Assembly: GCA_041589455.1 (NCBI GenBank)
Contig: JBFHVQ010000002.1
Location: 18,065 to 82,064 of the forward strand
Origin: SZUA-229 sp041589455
GTDB lineage: Bacteria; Pseudomonadota; Gammaproteobacteria; SZUA-229
Reading direction: 5' to 3'
DNA length: 64,000 nucleotides
In this document: in pieces, positions 44,497-53,464 of the stretch
How positions within the stretch are numbered: position 1 is the stretch's first letter
Layout: every line of letters begins with the position of its first letter
Notes under the pieces: model-generated
Database searches by the model: none
Seen by the model: the letters and a program-made list of their open reading frames with translations, nothing else
Told to the model about the DNA's origin: nothing
Translations under genes and position numbers: made by a program

Positions 44497-45879
44497 ATGA
44501 CAGGCATCACTTTTGATACAGATTTAATAAAAAAATACGATATCGCTGGACCAAGATATACCTCTTACCCCACAGCGGTACAGTTCAGCCCAGATTTCAC
44601 TGAAGCGGATTACCGCCAGCAGGCTGAAAAATCCAATCTAAGTGGCCGCGACCTGTCCTTGTATTTTCATCTGCCTTTCTGTGACACCATTTGTTATTAC
44701 TGTGCATGCAACAAAGTTATTACTAAAGACCGCAGCAAGGCAGCACCATATTTAGAAGCCCTGCACCGGGAAATCGCCATGCAGAGCGAATTATTCGACG
44801 CTTCACGTCGCGTCAATCAACTCCACTGGGGTGGTGGCACACCTACATTCATTAGCCATCAGGAAATGCGCGAACTAATGGATGTCACACGCCAGCACTT
44901 CAACCTGCACGATGATGACAGTGGTGAATATTCCATCGAGATCGATCCACGGGAAGTCAGCCGTGACAGCATTAAACTACTACGGGAAATTGGTTTTAAC
45001 CGCATGAGTCTCGGTGTACAGGATTTTGACCCTGCAGTACAGAAAGCGGTAAACCGTATTCAGTCTGAGCAGCAAACTTTAGATGCTTTAAGCAGTGCGC
45101 GTGAATTTGGTTTTAAGTCGATTAGTACCGACCTGATTTATGGTCTACCCTTGCAAACAGTTGACAGCTTTAGTCACACTCTACAAAAAATTATCGACAT
45201 CAGCCCGGATCGCATTTCGCTGTTTAACTATGCTCACATGCCAGAGCTATTCAAACCTCAGCGCCGCATCAACGAAGCAGATATGCCACCTGCCGAGCTC
45301 AAACTGGTTATTCTTAAACAAAGCATTGAACAGCTCATTGAGGCAGGCTATGTCTATATCGGTATGGACCACTTTGCCAAACCCGATGATGAACTTAGCA
45401 TTGCACAGCAAGAGGGTAAGCTTTATCGTAATTTTCAGGGCTATGCGACTCATGCTGATTGCGACCTGATTGGAATGGGCATCACATCGATTGGCACTAT
45501 CGACAATAGCTTTTCACAAAACGTTAAAACACTAGATGAATATACACAATTAATAAACTCAGGAATGCTTGCCGTTTTTCGTGGCATCAAGATCGATCAA
45601 GACGACCTGATTCGCAGAGATGTCATCATGCAACTTATCTGTCATTTTAATTTGAATTTTGACACAATGGCGGCTAAACATAGTATAAGTTTTAATGATT
45701 ATTTTTCATCGGAACTAAAACAGCTTAGGCTGATGTGTAACGATGGATTAATCGACATGAATGAACAATCCATACAGGTAACAGATAAGGGTCGTTTGTT
45801 GATTCGAAATATTTGCATGGTATTCGATCGATACCTGAACAAATCACAGAATCAACAGCGATTTTCAAGGGCTATCTAA
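44497..45879 (+). CDS. hemN: Oxygen-independent coproporphyrinogen III dehydrogenase
   Basis: 460 residues. CDTICYYCACNKVI near residue 62 has all four cysteines (CxxxCxxCxC) that distinguish HemN from HemW. YDIAGPRYTSYPTAVQF at the N terminus, LHWGGGTPTFIS, EIDPREVSRD, GVQDFDPAVQKAVNRIQ and YIGMDHFAKPDDEL are conserved. It converts coproporphyrinogen III to protoporphyrinogen IX without oxygen, using two SAM. I saw no convincing FNR box upstream. A YbaK-like gene follows. Confidence 0.97.
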   Translation: MTGITFDTDLIKKYDIAGPRYTSYPTAVQFSPDFTEADYRQQAEKSNLSGRDLSLYFHLPFCDTICYYCACNKVITKDRSKAAPYLEALHREIAMQSELFDASRRVNQLHWGGGTPTFISHQEMRELMDVTRQHFNLHDDDSGEYSIEIDPREVSRDSIKLLREIGFNRMSLGVQDFDPAVQKAVNRIQSEQQTLDALSSAREFGFKSISTDLIYGLPLQTVDSFSHTLQKIIDISPDRISLFNYAHMPELFKPQRRINEADMPPAELKLVILKQSIEQLIEAGYVYIGMDHFAKPDDELSIAQQEGKLYRNFQGYATHADCDLIGMGITSIGTIDNSFSQNVKTLDEYTQLINSGMLAVFRGIKIDQDDLIRRDVIMQLICHFNLNFDTMAAKHSISFNDYFSSELKQLRLMCNDGLIDMNEQSIQVTDKGRLLIRNICMVFDRYLNKSQNQQRFSRAI

Positions 45880-45914
45880 TATCTGCTTTTAGCGAGTATA
45901 TAAGGGAGTCAATC

Positions 45915-46376
45915 ATGCCATCTACATTGTTAAAAGAGTATCTTGACGAAAACGATATTAAATATGTTTCCATTATGCACTCCATGGCTTTCACTGCAGT
46001 GGACATCGCCAAGAGTGCACATATACCGAGTCGCGAGCTAGCGAAAACAGTGATTCTGGAAGTTAACAGTGAAATGGCGATGGCTGTCGTTCCTGCCAAC
46101 TATAAAGTAAATCTCGACATCATCAAAGACGCACTGGACACTCATGATGTTCGACTGGCTGATGAGTCAAAGTTCACACCTCGTTTTAATGATTGCGAAG
46201 TTGGTGCTATGCCACCTTTTGGCTGCCTCTACGATATGGATGTTTATGTTGCGGAAAGTCTTTCTGAAGATGACAAAATTGCCTTTAATGCAGGTTCTCA
46301 CCTCGAAGTGATTCAAATGGACTATAAGGATTATGAAAATCTGGTAAAACCCAGATTTATTTTCCTTGATAACTAA
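45915..46376 (+). CDS. YbaK/aminoacyl-tRNA deacylase-like protein
   Basis: 153 residues of the YbaK/ProRS-editing-like fold. YVSIMHSMAFTAVDIAKSAHIPSRELAKTVIL contains the conserved Lys of the deacylase site, and GCEVGAMPPFG-like text (CEVGAMPPFGCLYDMDVYV) the GxxPP loop. Members hydrolyse mischarged tRNA or act as unknown stress proteins. The start at 45915 has AGGGAG 7 nt upstream; the reading from 45813 lies inside hemN and is rejected. Confidence 0.85.
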   Translation: MPSTLLKEYLDENDIKYVSIMHSMAFTAVDIAKSAHIPSRELAKTVILEVNSEMAMAVVPANYKVNLDIIKDALDTHDVRLADESKFTPRFNDCEVGAMPPFGCLYDMDVYVAESLSEDDKIAFNAGSHLEVIQMDYKDYENLVKPRFIFLDN

Positions 46377-46404
46377 TTAATGCATAATTGAGGAGCATCT
46401 GCAG

Positions 46405-46614
46405 ATGAGCCATCAACGCGTTAACGAATTACTTTCAACCGCAAGCATACCACCCGGTATCAGCCGTACTTCTCGTAGTTTTGAAATCGATGGACGCTGG
46501 TATTTTGAACTGCGCGGCGGCGGACAGAAAGGCCCTTTTGATAGCAAAGAAGAGATGCTTTCAGCACTCAACGAATTTATCCAGTTCCATCAAGAAATGA
46601 ATAAGCAACTTTAA
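46405..46614 (+). CDS. Small DUF6316-like protein, copy 1
   Basis: 69 residues. The core SFEIDGRWYFELRGGGQKGP followed by FDSKEEMLSALNEFIQF recalls DUF6316-type proteins: an aromatic strand, a glycine turn and a closing helix. GGAG lies about 10 nt before ATG. Function unknown. A second homologous gene lies about 200 nt downstream, so the pair arose by tandem duplication. Confidence 0.78.
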   Translation: MSHQRVNELLSTASIPPGISRTSRSFEIDGRWYFELRGGGQKGPFDSKEEMLSALNEFIQFHQEMNKQL

Positions 46615-46822
46615 TCAAAGCCCTTGTCTTATAAAAAAAATCAATCAGTTATTTTTCATACTGACTTCAAGCACTTAGCTTGCAACACCACATAAACGTG
46701 TCATACCGCTTGTCGCCTGGACATCCTGAGCAAATTGCGCTTAAATAGTTTTCCATTATGCTTTACTTCATACGCTGATGAAATTTGTTAATTTTAAGCA
46801 CAAATGAAAAGAGGCTTTATAT

Positions 46823-47023
46823 ATGCAGAAACATAGAGCAGGTGAAGTTTGTAATATCCCATTTAGAAATGAGCGACACTTTTGCGCCAATGGTCTTTGG
46901 TATTTTGAAGCAAGAGGCGGCGTCCAAAAGGGACCCTACAAGAGCAAAGAAGAAATGGAAGGCGAGTTGCTCATGTTTATTCGTGAACAAAACATGTCAA
47001 ATCAGGCAATCCAAGCATCCTGA
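46823..47023 (+). CDS. Small DUF6316-like protein, copy 2
   Basis: 66 residues. NGLWYFEARGGVQKGPYKSK then EEMEGELLMFIREQ aligns with the upstream 69-residue protein across its second half, with most of RGGxQKGPxxSKEEM conserved; the N-terminal parts differ, and this copy adds two cysteines (EVCNIPF, HFCANG). AAGAGG is about 8 nt upstream of ATG. Function unknown. The intervening 208 nt hold only a weak promoter-like pair (TTGCGC, 16 nt, TATGCT). Confidence 0.75.
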   Translation: MQKHRAGEVCNIPFRNERHFCANGLWYFEARGGVQKGPYKSKEEMEGELLMFIREQNMSNQAIQAS

Positions 47024-47029
47024 ATAAGA

Positions 47030-47055
47030 AGAGAATAATAATATTGTTATTCTCT
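47030..47055. terminator. Candidate bidirectional hairpin between convergent genes
   Basis: Perfect 9-bp arms AGAGAATAA (47030-47038) and TTATTCTCT (47047-47055) with an 8-nt loop lie between the stop codons of the DUF6316-like and MazG-like genes. There is no T-tract, so termination is tentative. Confidence 0.4.
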
Positions 47056-47376
47056 GAACTCTGAAACACGGATACGTCCATTAATCATTTTAGATTCCCG
47101 TTTCATAATCTTCGACATTTTACCCCAGAATGCCTGCTTAAGATCAAAATCCTGAGCAATAGCCGTACCCATCAATAAAATTAGCAGGTCAGCACATTCC
47201 TCTGCAAGCTCATCTACCGACTTACCCTTACTGGCACACGCAGATATTTCACCCAGTTCTTCTGTCATCAGAGCTATTCGATACATCAGCTCTTCACCAC
47301 CGGTATTTTTAAAGTCATGTTTATCGTGAAATGCCTGCACCTCTGCTAGCATTTGTTCATAGGAATCCTGATTCAT
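47047..47376 (-). CDS. MazG-like nucleotide pyrophosphohydrolase
   Basis: 109 residues. All-alpha NTP pyrophosphohydrolase: RIALMTEELGEISACAS and ELAEECADLLILLMG supply the EExxE and ExxD metal ligands. It likely hydrolyses (d)NTPs to NMP and pyrophosphate as house-cleaning; the substrate is unknown. The start at 47376 follows GGTGAT; a longer reading from 47448 has an improbable N terminus. Confidence 0.85.
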   Translation of the reverse strand: MNQDSYEQMLAEVQAFHDKHDFKNTGGEELMYRIALMTEELGEISACASKGKSVDELAEECADLLILLMGTAIAQDFDLKQAFWGKMSKIMKRESKMINGRIRVSEFRE

Positions 47377-47515
47377 AATATTTATCACCAATAATCGAAG
47401 CACTAGTTTCGGATAAACTGCACATCCAGGCAAGTATTTATCATCCATACTTAAAGCAATACAGCAAATTTCCAGTTATCTATCTGAGATGTCGTTTATC
47501 GATAAGGAGCAGAAA

Positions 47516-47845
47516 ATGAATACCGCAGAGCACCTGAAAAATATTGAACTCGATGAGTATGGCTTACTTAAGCATCCAGAACTATGGAATAAGGAAGTAG
47601 CTCAAATGATGGCCACCGAGTTAGATGTCGGCCCTTTAACCGCTGACCACTGGAATGTAATTGAAGCATTACGCAAACACTACGAACGCTTCGGTGTCGC
47701 ACCTGCTATGCACAACATTTGTCGATCCAGTCATCACAGTGAAGACTGGGTACATAATTTATTTCACAGCTGCTTAAATGCCTGGCGCGTTTCCGGACTG
47801 CCCGACCCTGGCGAAGAAGCCAAAGCTTATCTAAATGATATGTGA
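47516..47845 (+). CDS. DsrC/TusE-family protein lacking the C-terminal cysteine
   Basis: 109 residues. The DsrC/TusE fold is plain: LDEYGLLKHPELWNKEVAQM at the N terminus, LTADHWNVIEALRKHYERFG (helix-turn-helix-like middle), and VHNLF. In TusE and DsrC the tail after GLPxP carries the conserved penultimate cysteine (CysA) that accepts sulfur; here the tail reads GLPDPGEEAKAYLNDM with no cysteine. The remaining cysteines (CRSSHH, HSCLNAW) are at other places. It therefore cannot do the standard persulfide relay. AAGGAG is 6 nt before ATG. Neighbours are not sulfur genes. Confidence 0.9.
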   Translation: MNTAEHLKNIELDEYGLLKHPELWNKEVAQMMATELDVGPLTADHWNVIEALRKHYERFGVAPAMHNICRSSHHSEDWVHNLFHSCLNAWRVSGLPDPGEEAKAYLNDM

Positions 47846-47855
47846 GACTCTTCAA

Positions 47856-48653
47856 TTAGACGTCTTTTAGCAGCCGTTTAAAGCTTAAACGCTCTCGACT
47901 ATCAAAGAGTCTACGCGATATTAACCAGAGCACAGATATCACACCGAGTCCTGTACCTGCGGTAATCATAAACATAATCAATATCTGGTATTTAACTGCT
48001 TCAACTGGTGCTGCCCCTGCCAGAATCTGCCCCGTCATCATACCGGGTAAGCTAACCAGTCCTGCTGCAGCCATCGAATTAATAATAGGAATCATGCCTG
48101 AGCGCATTGCGTCTTTACGAATGTCAGCAATTGAATCACAGGCTTCTTCACCCAGCATTAAGCGCTGTTCAATCACTGGGCGCTGCTGCCATGCTGTTTG
48201 CACCAGTCTGTCCATTCCTAAAGCAATGCCCGTCATGGTATTACCTAATAACATTCCTAATAAGGGAATAGCGTATTGTGGGCTATACCAGGGATCTGCC
48301 TGAATGATTACCAGCAAACACAATACTGTAACCAGAAAAGAGGAAACAAAAAGAGAGCCCGCACTAATACCAAAACCAAGTCCCGCCCTTAACTTTCGCT
48401 TCTGCCTCGATAGTATTTCCCAGCCTGCTACGGAAATCATGACACTTGCAATTAACACAATAAAGAGAATGTTTGTGGTTTCAAATAAGGCTTTTAAAAC
48501 CAGCCCTATCAACAATAACTGAATAGTGGTTCTGGCAGCAGCAATATATAGCTGACCAGTAACTGCCAATTGCATTTTCCAGCTCAACAACCCTAGCAAC
48601 AATATCAAAATAGCGGCTAACGAAAGATCAAGTGCTGTGAGCTGAATTAACAT
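47856..48653 (-). CDS. fetB: FetB-type ABC permease (UPF0014)
   Basis: 265 residues, about seven membrane helices. PLLGMLLGNTMTGIALGMDR near residue 125 and RSGMIPIINSMAAAGLVSLPGMMTGQILAGA near residue 190 are the hallmark motifs of the YbbM/FetB family, proposed to export iron or respond to peroxide stress with FetA. The start overlaps the end of fetA by 7 nt, indicating translational coupling. Confidence 0.92.
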   Translation of the reverse strand: MLIQLTALDLSLAAILILLLGLLSWKMQLAVTGQLYIAAARTTIQLLLIGLVLKALFETTNILFIVLIASVMISVAGWEILSRQKRKLRAGLGFGISAGSLFVSSFLVTVLCLLVIIQADPWYSPQYAIPLLGMLLGNTMTGIALGMDRLVQTAWQQRPVIEQRLMLGEEACDSIADIRKDAMRSGMIPIINSMAAAGLVSLPGMMTGQILAGAAPVEAVKYQILIMFMITAGTGLGVISVLWLISRRLFDSRERLSFKRLLKDV

Positions 48654-49240
48654 AACAACAAAATACCATCTGCAATTTGATACCGTTGTGTACTAATTCT
48701 CTGCAATTGCTCTATATCATGACTCACCCAGATTGACGCTGCATTTGATTGCTGAAGGTAGGATTTCACAAAAGTTTCTACAAGTGATGTGTTATTCGCA
48801 TCCAGATTTGCTGTAGGCTCATCAAGCAACAACACCTCCGGATTAAACTGTATAGCACGCAGCAACCCCAGCCGTTGCTTTTCCCCACTAGACAATCTTG
48901 AGATACTCCATCCTGATACATCTGACTCAAAACCCAGCCTCTCTAATTGCTCTAATGGAAACGTGGTGAAATGCTCACCTACCGTGTCATACCACCAGAC
49001 CGATTCCGCCGGAATCATTGCAACTTTTTTACGCCATTGATGCGCTGGTACATCCTGCTGATTAACTCCATCCAGAGCAATATCACCGCTATGTGGCTCC
49101 ATATCTGACAAGGCTCGAAGCAACTGCGACTTGCCAGATCCCGAAGCACCACTTAAACCTGTCAACTGCCTTGATTCCAGTTGCAGAGATATAGGCCCAC
49201 AATCAAAATAACATAGATTTTCTATGGATAGCATTTTCAA
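48647..49240 (-). CDS. fetA: FetA-type ABC transporter ATPase
   Basis: 197 residues, a compact ABC ATPase. Walker A GASGSGKSQLLRAL near residue 31, signature SRLSSGEKQRLGLLRA near 114, Walker B VLLLDEPTANLD near 134, and the switch His in WVSHDIEQL. It pairs with the overlapping fetB gene to form a putative iron exporter. Start could be two codons later (49234). Confidence 0.92.
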   Translation of the reverse strand: MKMLSIENLCYFDCGPISLQLESRQLTGLSGASGSGKSQLLRALSDMEPHSGDIALDGVNQQDVPAHQWRKKVAMIPAESVWWYDTVGEHFTTFPLEQLERLGFESDVSGWSISRLSSGEKQRLGLLRAIQFNPEVLLLDEPTANLDANNTSLVETFVKSYLQQSNAASIWVSHDIEQLQRISTQRYQIADGILLLC

Positions 49241-49334
49241 AATAATTGCTTCTAATCGCTTTTGTGTTAAACATTTTCAGTGCACGTCAATCTAACTGAC
49301 TTGAGCAACACCTCAAGAACAGCAACTGTTATAT

Positions 49335-49808
49335 TCATACAGGACGCACAAAAAACTTGCCTACTTCTACAGAATTGACTTTAACCTTTTGTCCTGCGGA
49401 AATTTTTTCCAATGCAACGTCGGGGTCAATCTCTACACGCCATTCAATACCCGAATAACGTGTACTACCGGGAGAAACAAAACTGATATCCTGCTTGAGC
49501 ACAAACTCGTAACCAACCAGATCACTGCTATTATCCTTTTTAGGTTTTCCCTGTGCCTGCATATTCTTTAATGGACGCCATAACACTCCCATAGCTATAG
49601 CAGAACAAATAGCCGCACTTGATATACCGACACTCCAGACTTCTTCAAGCACTCCCGTCAACATGAGCAATCCTGTCAACAAAGACCCCAGACTGGCAAA
49701 TAGCAGAATACCCGTCACCATACCCGTGGCAACTTCGATAGATAGCAGCACAAAGCCAAGCGCAAACCAGAATTGCGCCTGATGATCATTAATATATTCA
49801 ATTAACAT
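49335..49808 (-). CDS. NfeD-family membrane protein
   Basis: 157 residues. Two to three membrane helices (about 13-75) and a C-terminal beta-barrel (OB-like) domain (about 98-155, GYEFVLKQDISFVSPGSTRY). NfeD proteins partner with SPFH/stomatin proteins, forming a membrane microdomain unit. It begins 2 nt after the SPFH gene on the same strand, exactly the expected pairing. Confidence 0.92.
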   Translation of the reverse strand: MLIEYINDHQAQFWFALGFVLLSIEVATGMVTGILLFASLGSLLTGLLMLTGVLEEVWSVGISSAAICSAIAMGVLWRPLKNMQAQGKPKKDNSSDLVGYEFVLKQDISFVSPGSTRYSGIEWRVEIDPDVALEKISAGQKVKVNSVEVGKFFVRPV

Positions 49809-49810
49809 TA

Positions 49811-50761
49811 TCAGGACTCTTTACTGTTTTTATTGAGGCTATTGATAATAGTCATTGCCTCTGCCACAACGCTAGAAGCATTACTCTGATTTTCTGGCAA
49901 CAACACGACCGATGATTCTTTCGCAATCGCCTTTTTAGCGGCTATCGCTCTATCTGCCAGTTCCATCTGAATCGCTTTCTGACCTTCATCCGTATTCGCA
50001 ACATCACCAATTAACTGTAGTGCTTTTGCCTTTGCTTCTGCCACTGCAATAATTGCTTCAGCCTCACCCTGTGCCAGCAGAATTTGCTCTTCTCTATCGG
50101 CCTCCGCATTCAGTACGGTCGAACGCTTTTCACCTTCAGCTACATTAATTGCAGATTGACGCACGCCTTCAGATTCAAGCACTGATGCGCGCTTATCACG
50201 TTCTGCCTTCATTTGCCTTTCCATTGCCTCAAGCACTGACCTTGGCGGCTCAATATCCTTGATCTCATAACGTAACACCTGGACACCCCAGGGTTCCGCG
50301 GCTTCATTGATTATATTCACAATATTCGTATTTAAACTTTCACGCTCTTCAAATGTTTTATCCAGATCGATTTTTCCGATCTCTGAACGCATTGTTGTTT
50401 GTGCCAGTTGCGTCACTGCGTAAACATAATCATCCACACCATATGAAGCCTTATATGGATCAATCACTTTTAAATAAAGCACACCATCCACAATCAATGA
50501 AATATTATCCTTAGTAATAGCCCCCTGACTTGGCACATCAACAGCCTGCTCTTTCAATGAGCGGTCATAAGCCACTTTATCAATAAAAGGAAACATAAAA
50601 TTTAAGCCCGCCTCCATCGTGTTGTTATACTTACCAAACCTTTCAATTATCAGCGCTCTATTTTGCGAAACAAATTTTACTGACGTTTTGATAAATACAA
50701 ATATCAATAGCGCAAGACCAACCCAGAAATTAAATATCAAACCAAGCAGTTCTTCTATCAT
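49811..50761 (-). CDS. qmcA: SPFH/Band 7 (stomatin-like, QmcA-type) protein
   Basis: 316 residues. One N-terminal membrane helix (about 8-27), then the SPFH domain (about 29-180: IIERFGKYNNTMEAGLNFMFPFID, AVDVPSQGAITKDNISLIVDG) and a helical coiled coil rich in Ala, Glu and Arg (about 185-265). It forms oligomeric membrane scaffolds with NfeD and affects protease FtsH in other bacteria. It lies between bax and the nfeD-like gene. Confidence 0.93.
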   Translation of the reverse strand: MIEELLGLIFNFWVGLALLIFVFIKTSVKFVSQNRALIIERFGKYNNTMEAGLNFMFPFIDKVAYDRSLKEQAVDVPSQGAITKDNISLIVDGVLYLKVIDPYKASYGVDDYVYAVTQLAQTTMRSEIGKIDLDKTFEERESLNTNIVNIINEAAEPWGVQVLRYEIKDIEPPRSVLEAMERQMKAERDKRASVLESEGVRQSAINVAEGEKRSTVLNAEADREEQILLAQGEAEAIIAVAEAKAKALQLIGDVANTDEGQKAIQMELADRAIAAKKAIAKESSVVLLPENQSNASSVVAEAMTIINSLNKNSKES

Positions 50762-50787
50762 TTTTACATCCCTTGTTTCTGTTATAT

Positions 50788-51552
50788 TTAATTTAAACCG
50801 AACATTAATTCACGGTTAGATCTAATCATCGCCTGAAGCTCATTCACATAAGCCTGACCACGACTCGAATAACTATTTAAACCTGTAGCAAGAACAAACG
50901 CATCTAACGGCTTGTTATTACGCCGCATTTCATACCTTAGTTGACGCAGACTCTTATACGCACGACCCGTATTTACATTGTGCAGATAACTCTCAACAGA
51001 ATCATTAATACTTTCAAACGCCTTAACTTCATGCCTCTGCCCTTTACTACGTTTTTCCGGAACTAATCCGCAGTTTTTAGAAAAGCACCATTGACCAAAA
51101 AGATTATTTGCCTGCTGAGCAAATCTAGATTTACCCCATGCAGATTCATTAGCCGCCTGAGTTAATACCAGATCAACAGGCAGCGTATCGACTCTTGATA
51201 ATAGTTCTTGCCAGTCTGGCGCATTATCATCCCATTCAAGGCGATATTTTTCAGTAATATTTTTTAGCCATTCCTGTTCACTATTATTTTTTATCGCCTG
51301 TATTATGCGATGCCTTCTATCACGTATGATTTGATTTTGATTGATAACGATAGGCCTTAAAATATCAAAAAACCGTTCTTTTTTCTCACTCACAGTATTT
51401 GTATCTGTGTAATCAAAAACATCTGCTTCTAGCTGAGGTAGCGTCTTCGCATGAGCCAGTTTAAATATACTCTTTTCTACCGGTAATAAATTTTCAACTT
51501 GAAGATAAAATGCTACGGACACAATCACCAACAGCAACAACACAACTCTCAT
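50788..51552 (-). CDS. bax: Bax-like glucosaminidase-domain protein
   Basis: 254 residues. An N-terminal hydrophobic signal anchor (about 1-17), then a glucosaminidase/Bax domain: VLTQAANESAWGKSRFAQQ with the catalytic-type Glu (near residue 144), FGQWCFSKNCGLVPEKRS and LRQLRYEMRRNNKPLDAF. It should cleave peptidoglycan glycan chains in the periplasm. Its start overlaps the bioA stop in TAATG, so it is coupled to bioA, an odd pairing. Confidence 0.92.
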   Translation of the reverse strand: MRVVLLLLVIVSVAFYLQVENLLPVEKSIFKLAHAKTLPQLEADVFDYTDTNTVSEKKERFFDILRPIVINQNQIIRDRRHRIIQAIKNNSEQEWLKNITEKYRLEWDDNAPDWQELLSRVDTLPVDLVLTQAANESAWGKSRFAQQANNLFGQWCFSKNCGLVPEKRSKGQRHEVKAFESINDSVESYLHNVNTGRAYKSLRQLRYEMRRNNKPLDAFVLATGLNSYSSRGQAYVNELQAMIRSNRELMFGLN

Positions 51553-52829
51553 TATTTCAAAACCTCAAATATCGCATCACATAATTTTACTGTTGATATT
51601 TCATCAATAATATATGGTGGCATCAAATACACCAGTTTGCCAAATGGCCTGATCCAGACACCTTGCTCAACCAGTGCTGGTTGAATAATTTTCATATCCA
51701 CTGGCTGCTTACATTCAACCACCCCAATTGCACCGAGCACACGTACCTCAGCTACACTGTTTAGCACTTTACACTTGCTTAATCCATTAAGCAGCCAGCT
51801 TTCTATCTGTTTTATTTTTGTTACCCAGTCAGATGACAAAAGCAATTCAATACTGGCACTGGCCACAGCACAGGCTAACGGGTTCGCCATAAAAGTTGGG
51901 CCATGCATGAAAACACCTGGTTCGCCACTGGAAATGGTTTGTGCAATTCCATCTGTTGTCAGTGTCGCTGCAAGACTCAGATAGCCACCGGTTAATGCCT
52001 TACCCACACACATAATATCGGGTTCGATATCTGTATGCTCACACGCAAACAGCTTTCCGGTTCGTCCAAAACCTGTAGCTATCTCATCAAAAATCAATAA
52101 AACGCCATATTCATCACATAACTTACGCGCCTTATTCAGAAAATCTGCAGAATAAAACCGCATACCACCAGCGCCCTGTACAACAGGCTCGACAATAAAT
52201 GCCGCTATCTCATGTTGATGTTTTTCCAGTACCTGCTGCAGGTTTTTTACGTCCTTATCATCGCAGAGCTGATTGTATGGACTACCTGGTGTATCAATGA
52301 ATAGTTGTTGCATTAAGGCTTTGCTAAACAAGCTATGCATACCGGTTACAGGATCACATACGGACATGGCGCCAAATGTATCACCATGATAACCACGACG
52401 CAGACTAACAAAGCGCTGCTTCGACGGTTTCTGCTTATCATGCCAGTACTGTATTGCCATCTTCATGGCTACCTCTACTGATACTGAACCAGAATCGCTA
52501 AAAAAAACACTGCTCAATGAAGGCGGGGTGATTTCAACCAGCTGATTAGCCAGCTTTACTGCGGCAGGATGAGTCAGGCCACCAAACATGACATGGCTCA
52601 TCTGGGCCAGTTGCTCTGTGACTGCCTGATTTAATACTGGATGATTATAACCATGAATTGCGCACCACCAGGATGACATTCCATCAATCAATTCACGACC
52701 ATCTGCCAGCTTAAGGCGGACACGATCTGCGGAAACCACAGGGAAAATAACATGATCACTATGCAGTGCAGAATATGGATGCCAGATCGACTCCTTATCC
52801 TGCTGTAATAGCTGCTGGTAATAATCCAT
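51552..52829 (-). CDS. bioA: Adenosylmethionine-8-amino-7-oxononanoate transaminase
   Basis: 425 residues, class III aminotransferase. IWHPYSALHS at the N terminus with the SAM-recognising Tyr, MSSWWCAIHGYNHPVLN, FSDSGSVSVEVAMKMA, RRGYHGDTFGAMSVCDP, LIFDEIATGFGRTGKLFA and the PLP lysine in CVGKALTGGYLSLAATL near residue 270. It makes 7,8-diaminopelargonate with SAM as amino donor. It is 8 kb from bioB-bioF and on the other strand. The start at 52829 is favoured over 52859 by family length. Confidence 0.95.
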   Translation of the reverse strand: MDYYQQLLQQDKESIWHPYSALHSDHVIFPVVSADRVRLKLADGRELIDGMSSWWCAIHGYNHPVLNQAVTEQLAQMSHVMFGGLTHPAAVKLANQLVEITPPSLSSVFFSDSGSVSVEVAMKMAIQYWHDKQKPSKQRFVSLRRGYHGDTFGAMSVCDPVTGMHSLFSKALMQQLFIDTPGSPYNQLCDDKDVKNLQQVLEKHQHEIAAFIVEPVVQGAGGMRFYSADFLNKARKLCDEYGVLLIFDEIATGFGRTGKLFACEHTDIEPDIMCVGKALTGGYLSLAATLTTDGIAQTISSGEPGVFMHGPTFMANPLACAVASASIELLLSSDWVTKIKQIESWLLNGLSKCKVLNSVAEVRVLGAIGVVECKQPVDMKIIQPALVEQGVWIRPFGKLVYLMPPYIIDEISTVKLCDAIFEVLK

Positions 52830-53047
52830 ACAAAGCTTGATTAAGTAGAAAAACTGCACCTTACCCTATGCACAGGCCAAGGTCGAGTAGACACGCTTTT
52901 CGGGGTAACCCGTTTGGGCTACATCATTGAATTATAAGTATAATTTTGTATTTGCGTACTTAATATCACATACCATTTAGTCACTAATTGTTATAACAGA
53001 CACATAAATATAACGATAAGTAGTTTCAATTTCAGGGGATATCAGCA

Positions 53048-53464
53048 ATGAACACACAGGGCGAGCGCCAGCTCAACACAGCAAACCTAAACACCAATGA
53101 GGCGATTCGCTCTATTTTCGAAAACAGCCCACTGGCCGTATTTGGTGTTGACGCATCTGGCCGTGTTGGTTACCTGAATAGCGCCTGCAATGAACTGTTT
53201 CGACTGCCACATCAAGCCCATATTTGCGGTCTCCACAGTTCAGACTTACTTTGTGGTGGCGATACAAAATGCCTCCACAAAAAATGCTCTCACTGCGCCA
53301 TACAGCAAAACATCATATCTGAAAGGCAATTACAGGAATACAGCCTGAATATCCAGCAGGCTGACGGTGAGATAGTGCCTATTAGCATCACCACAAGTTA
53401 CTTCTTTCAGCAGGAGGATCGTGAAATCAGCACCTATTTTAGTATTCGCAGGCAAGTTGATTAA
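53048..53464 (+). CDS. Solitary PAS-domain protein with a cysteine cluster
   Basis: 138 residues. A single PAS domain: IFENSPLAVFGVDASGRVGYLN near 25-46, closing strands EIVPISITTSYFFQ and YFSIRRQVD. In the region of the PAS FG-loop there are five cysteines, CGLHSSDLLCGGDTKC then HKKCSHCAI, which could bind an Fe-S cluster or metal. No output domain is present, so it may be a small sensor acting on a partner. AGGGGATATCAGCA precedes the ATG. It converges on radC, overlapping by 4 nt. Confidence 0.85.
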   Translation: MNTQGERQLNTANLNTNEAIRSIFENSPLAVFGVDASGRVGYLNSACNELFRLPHQAHICGLHSSDLLCGGDTKCLHKKCSHCAIQQNIISERQLQEYSLNIQQADGEIVPISITTSYFFQQEDREISTYFSIRRQVD

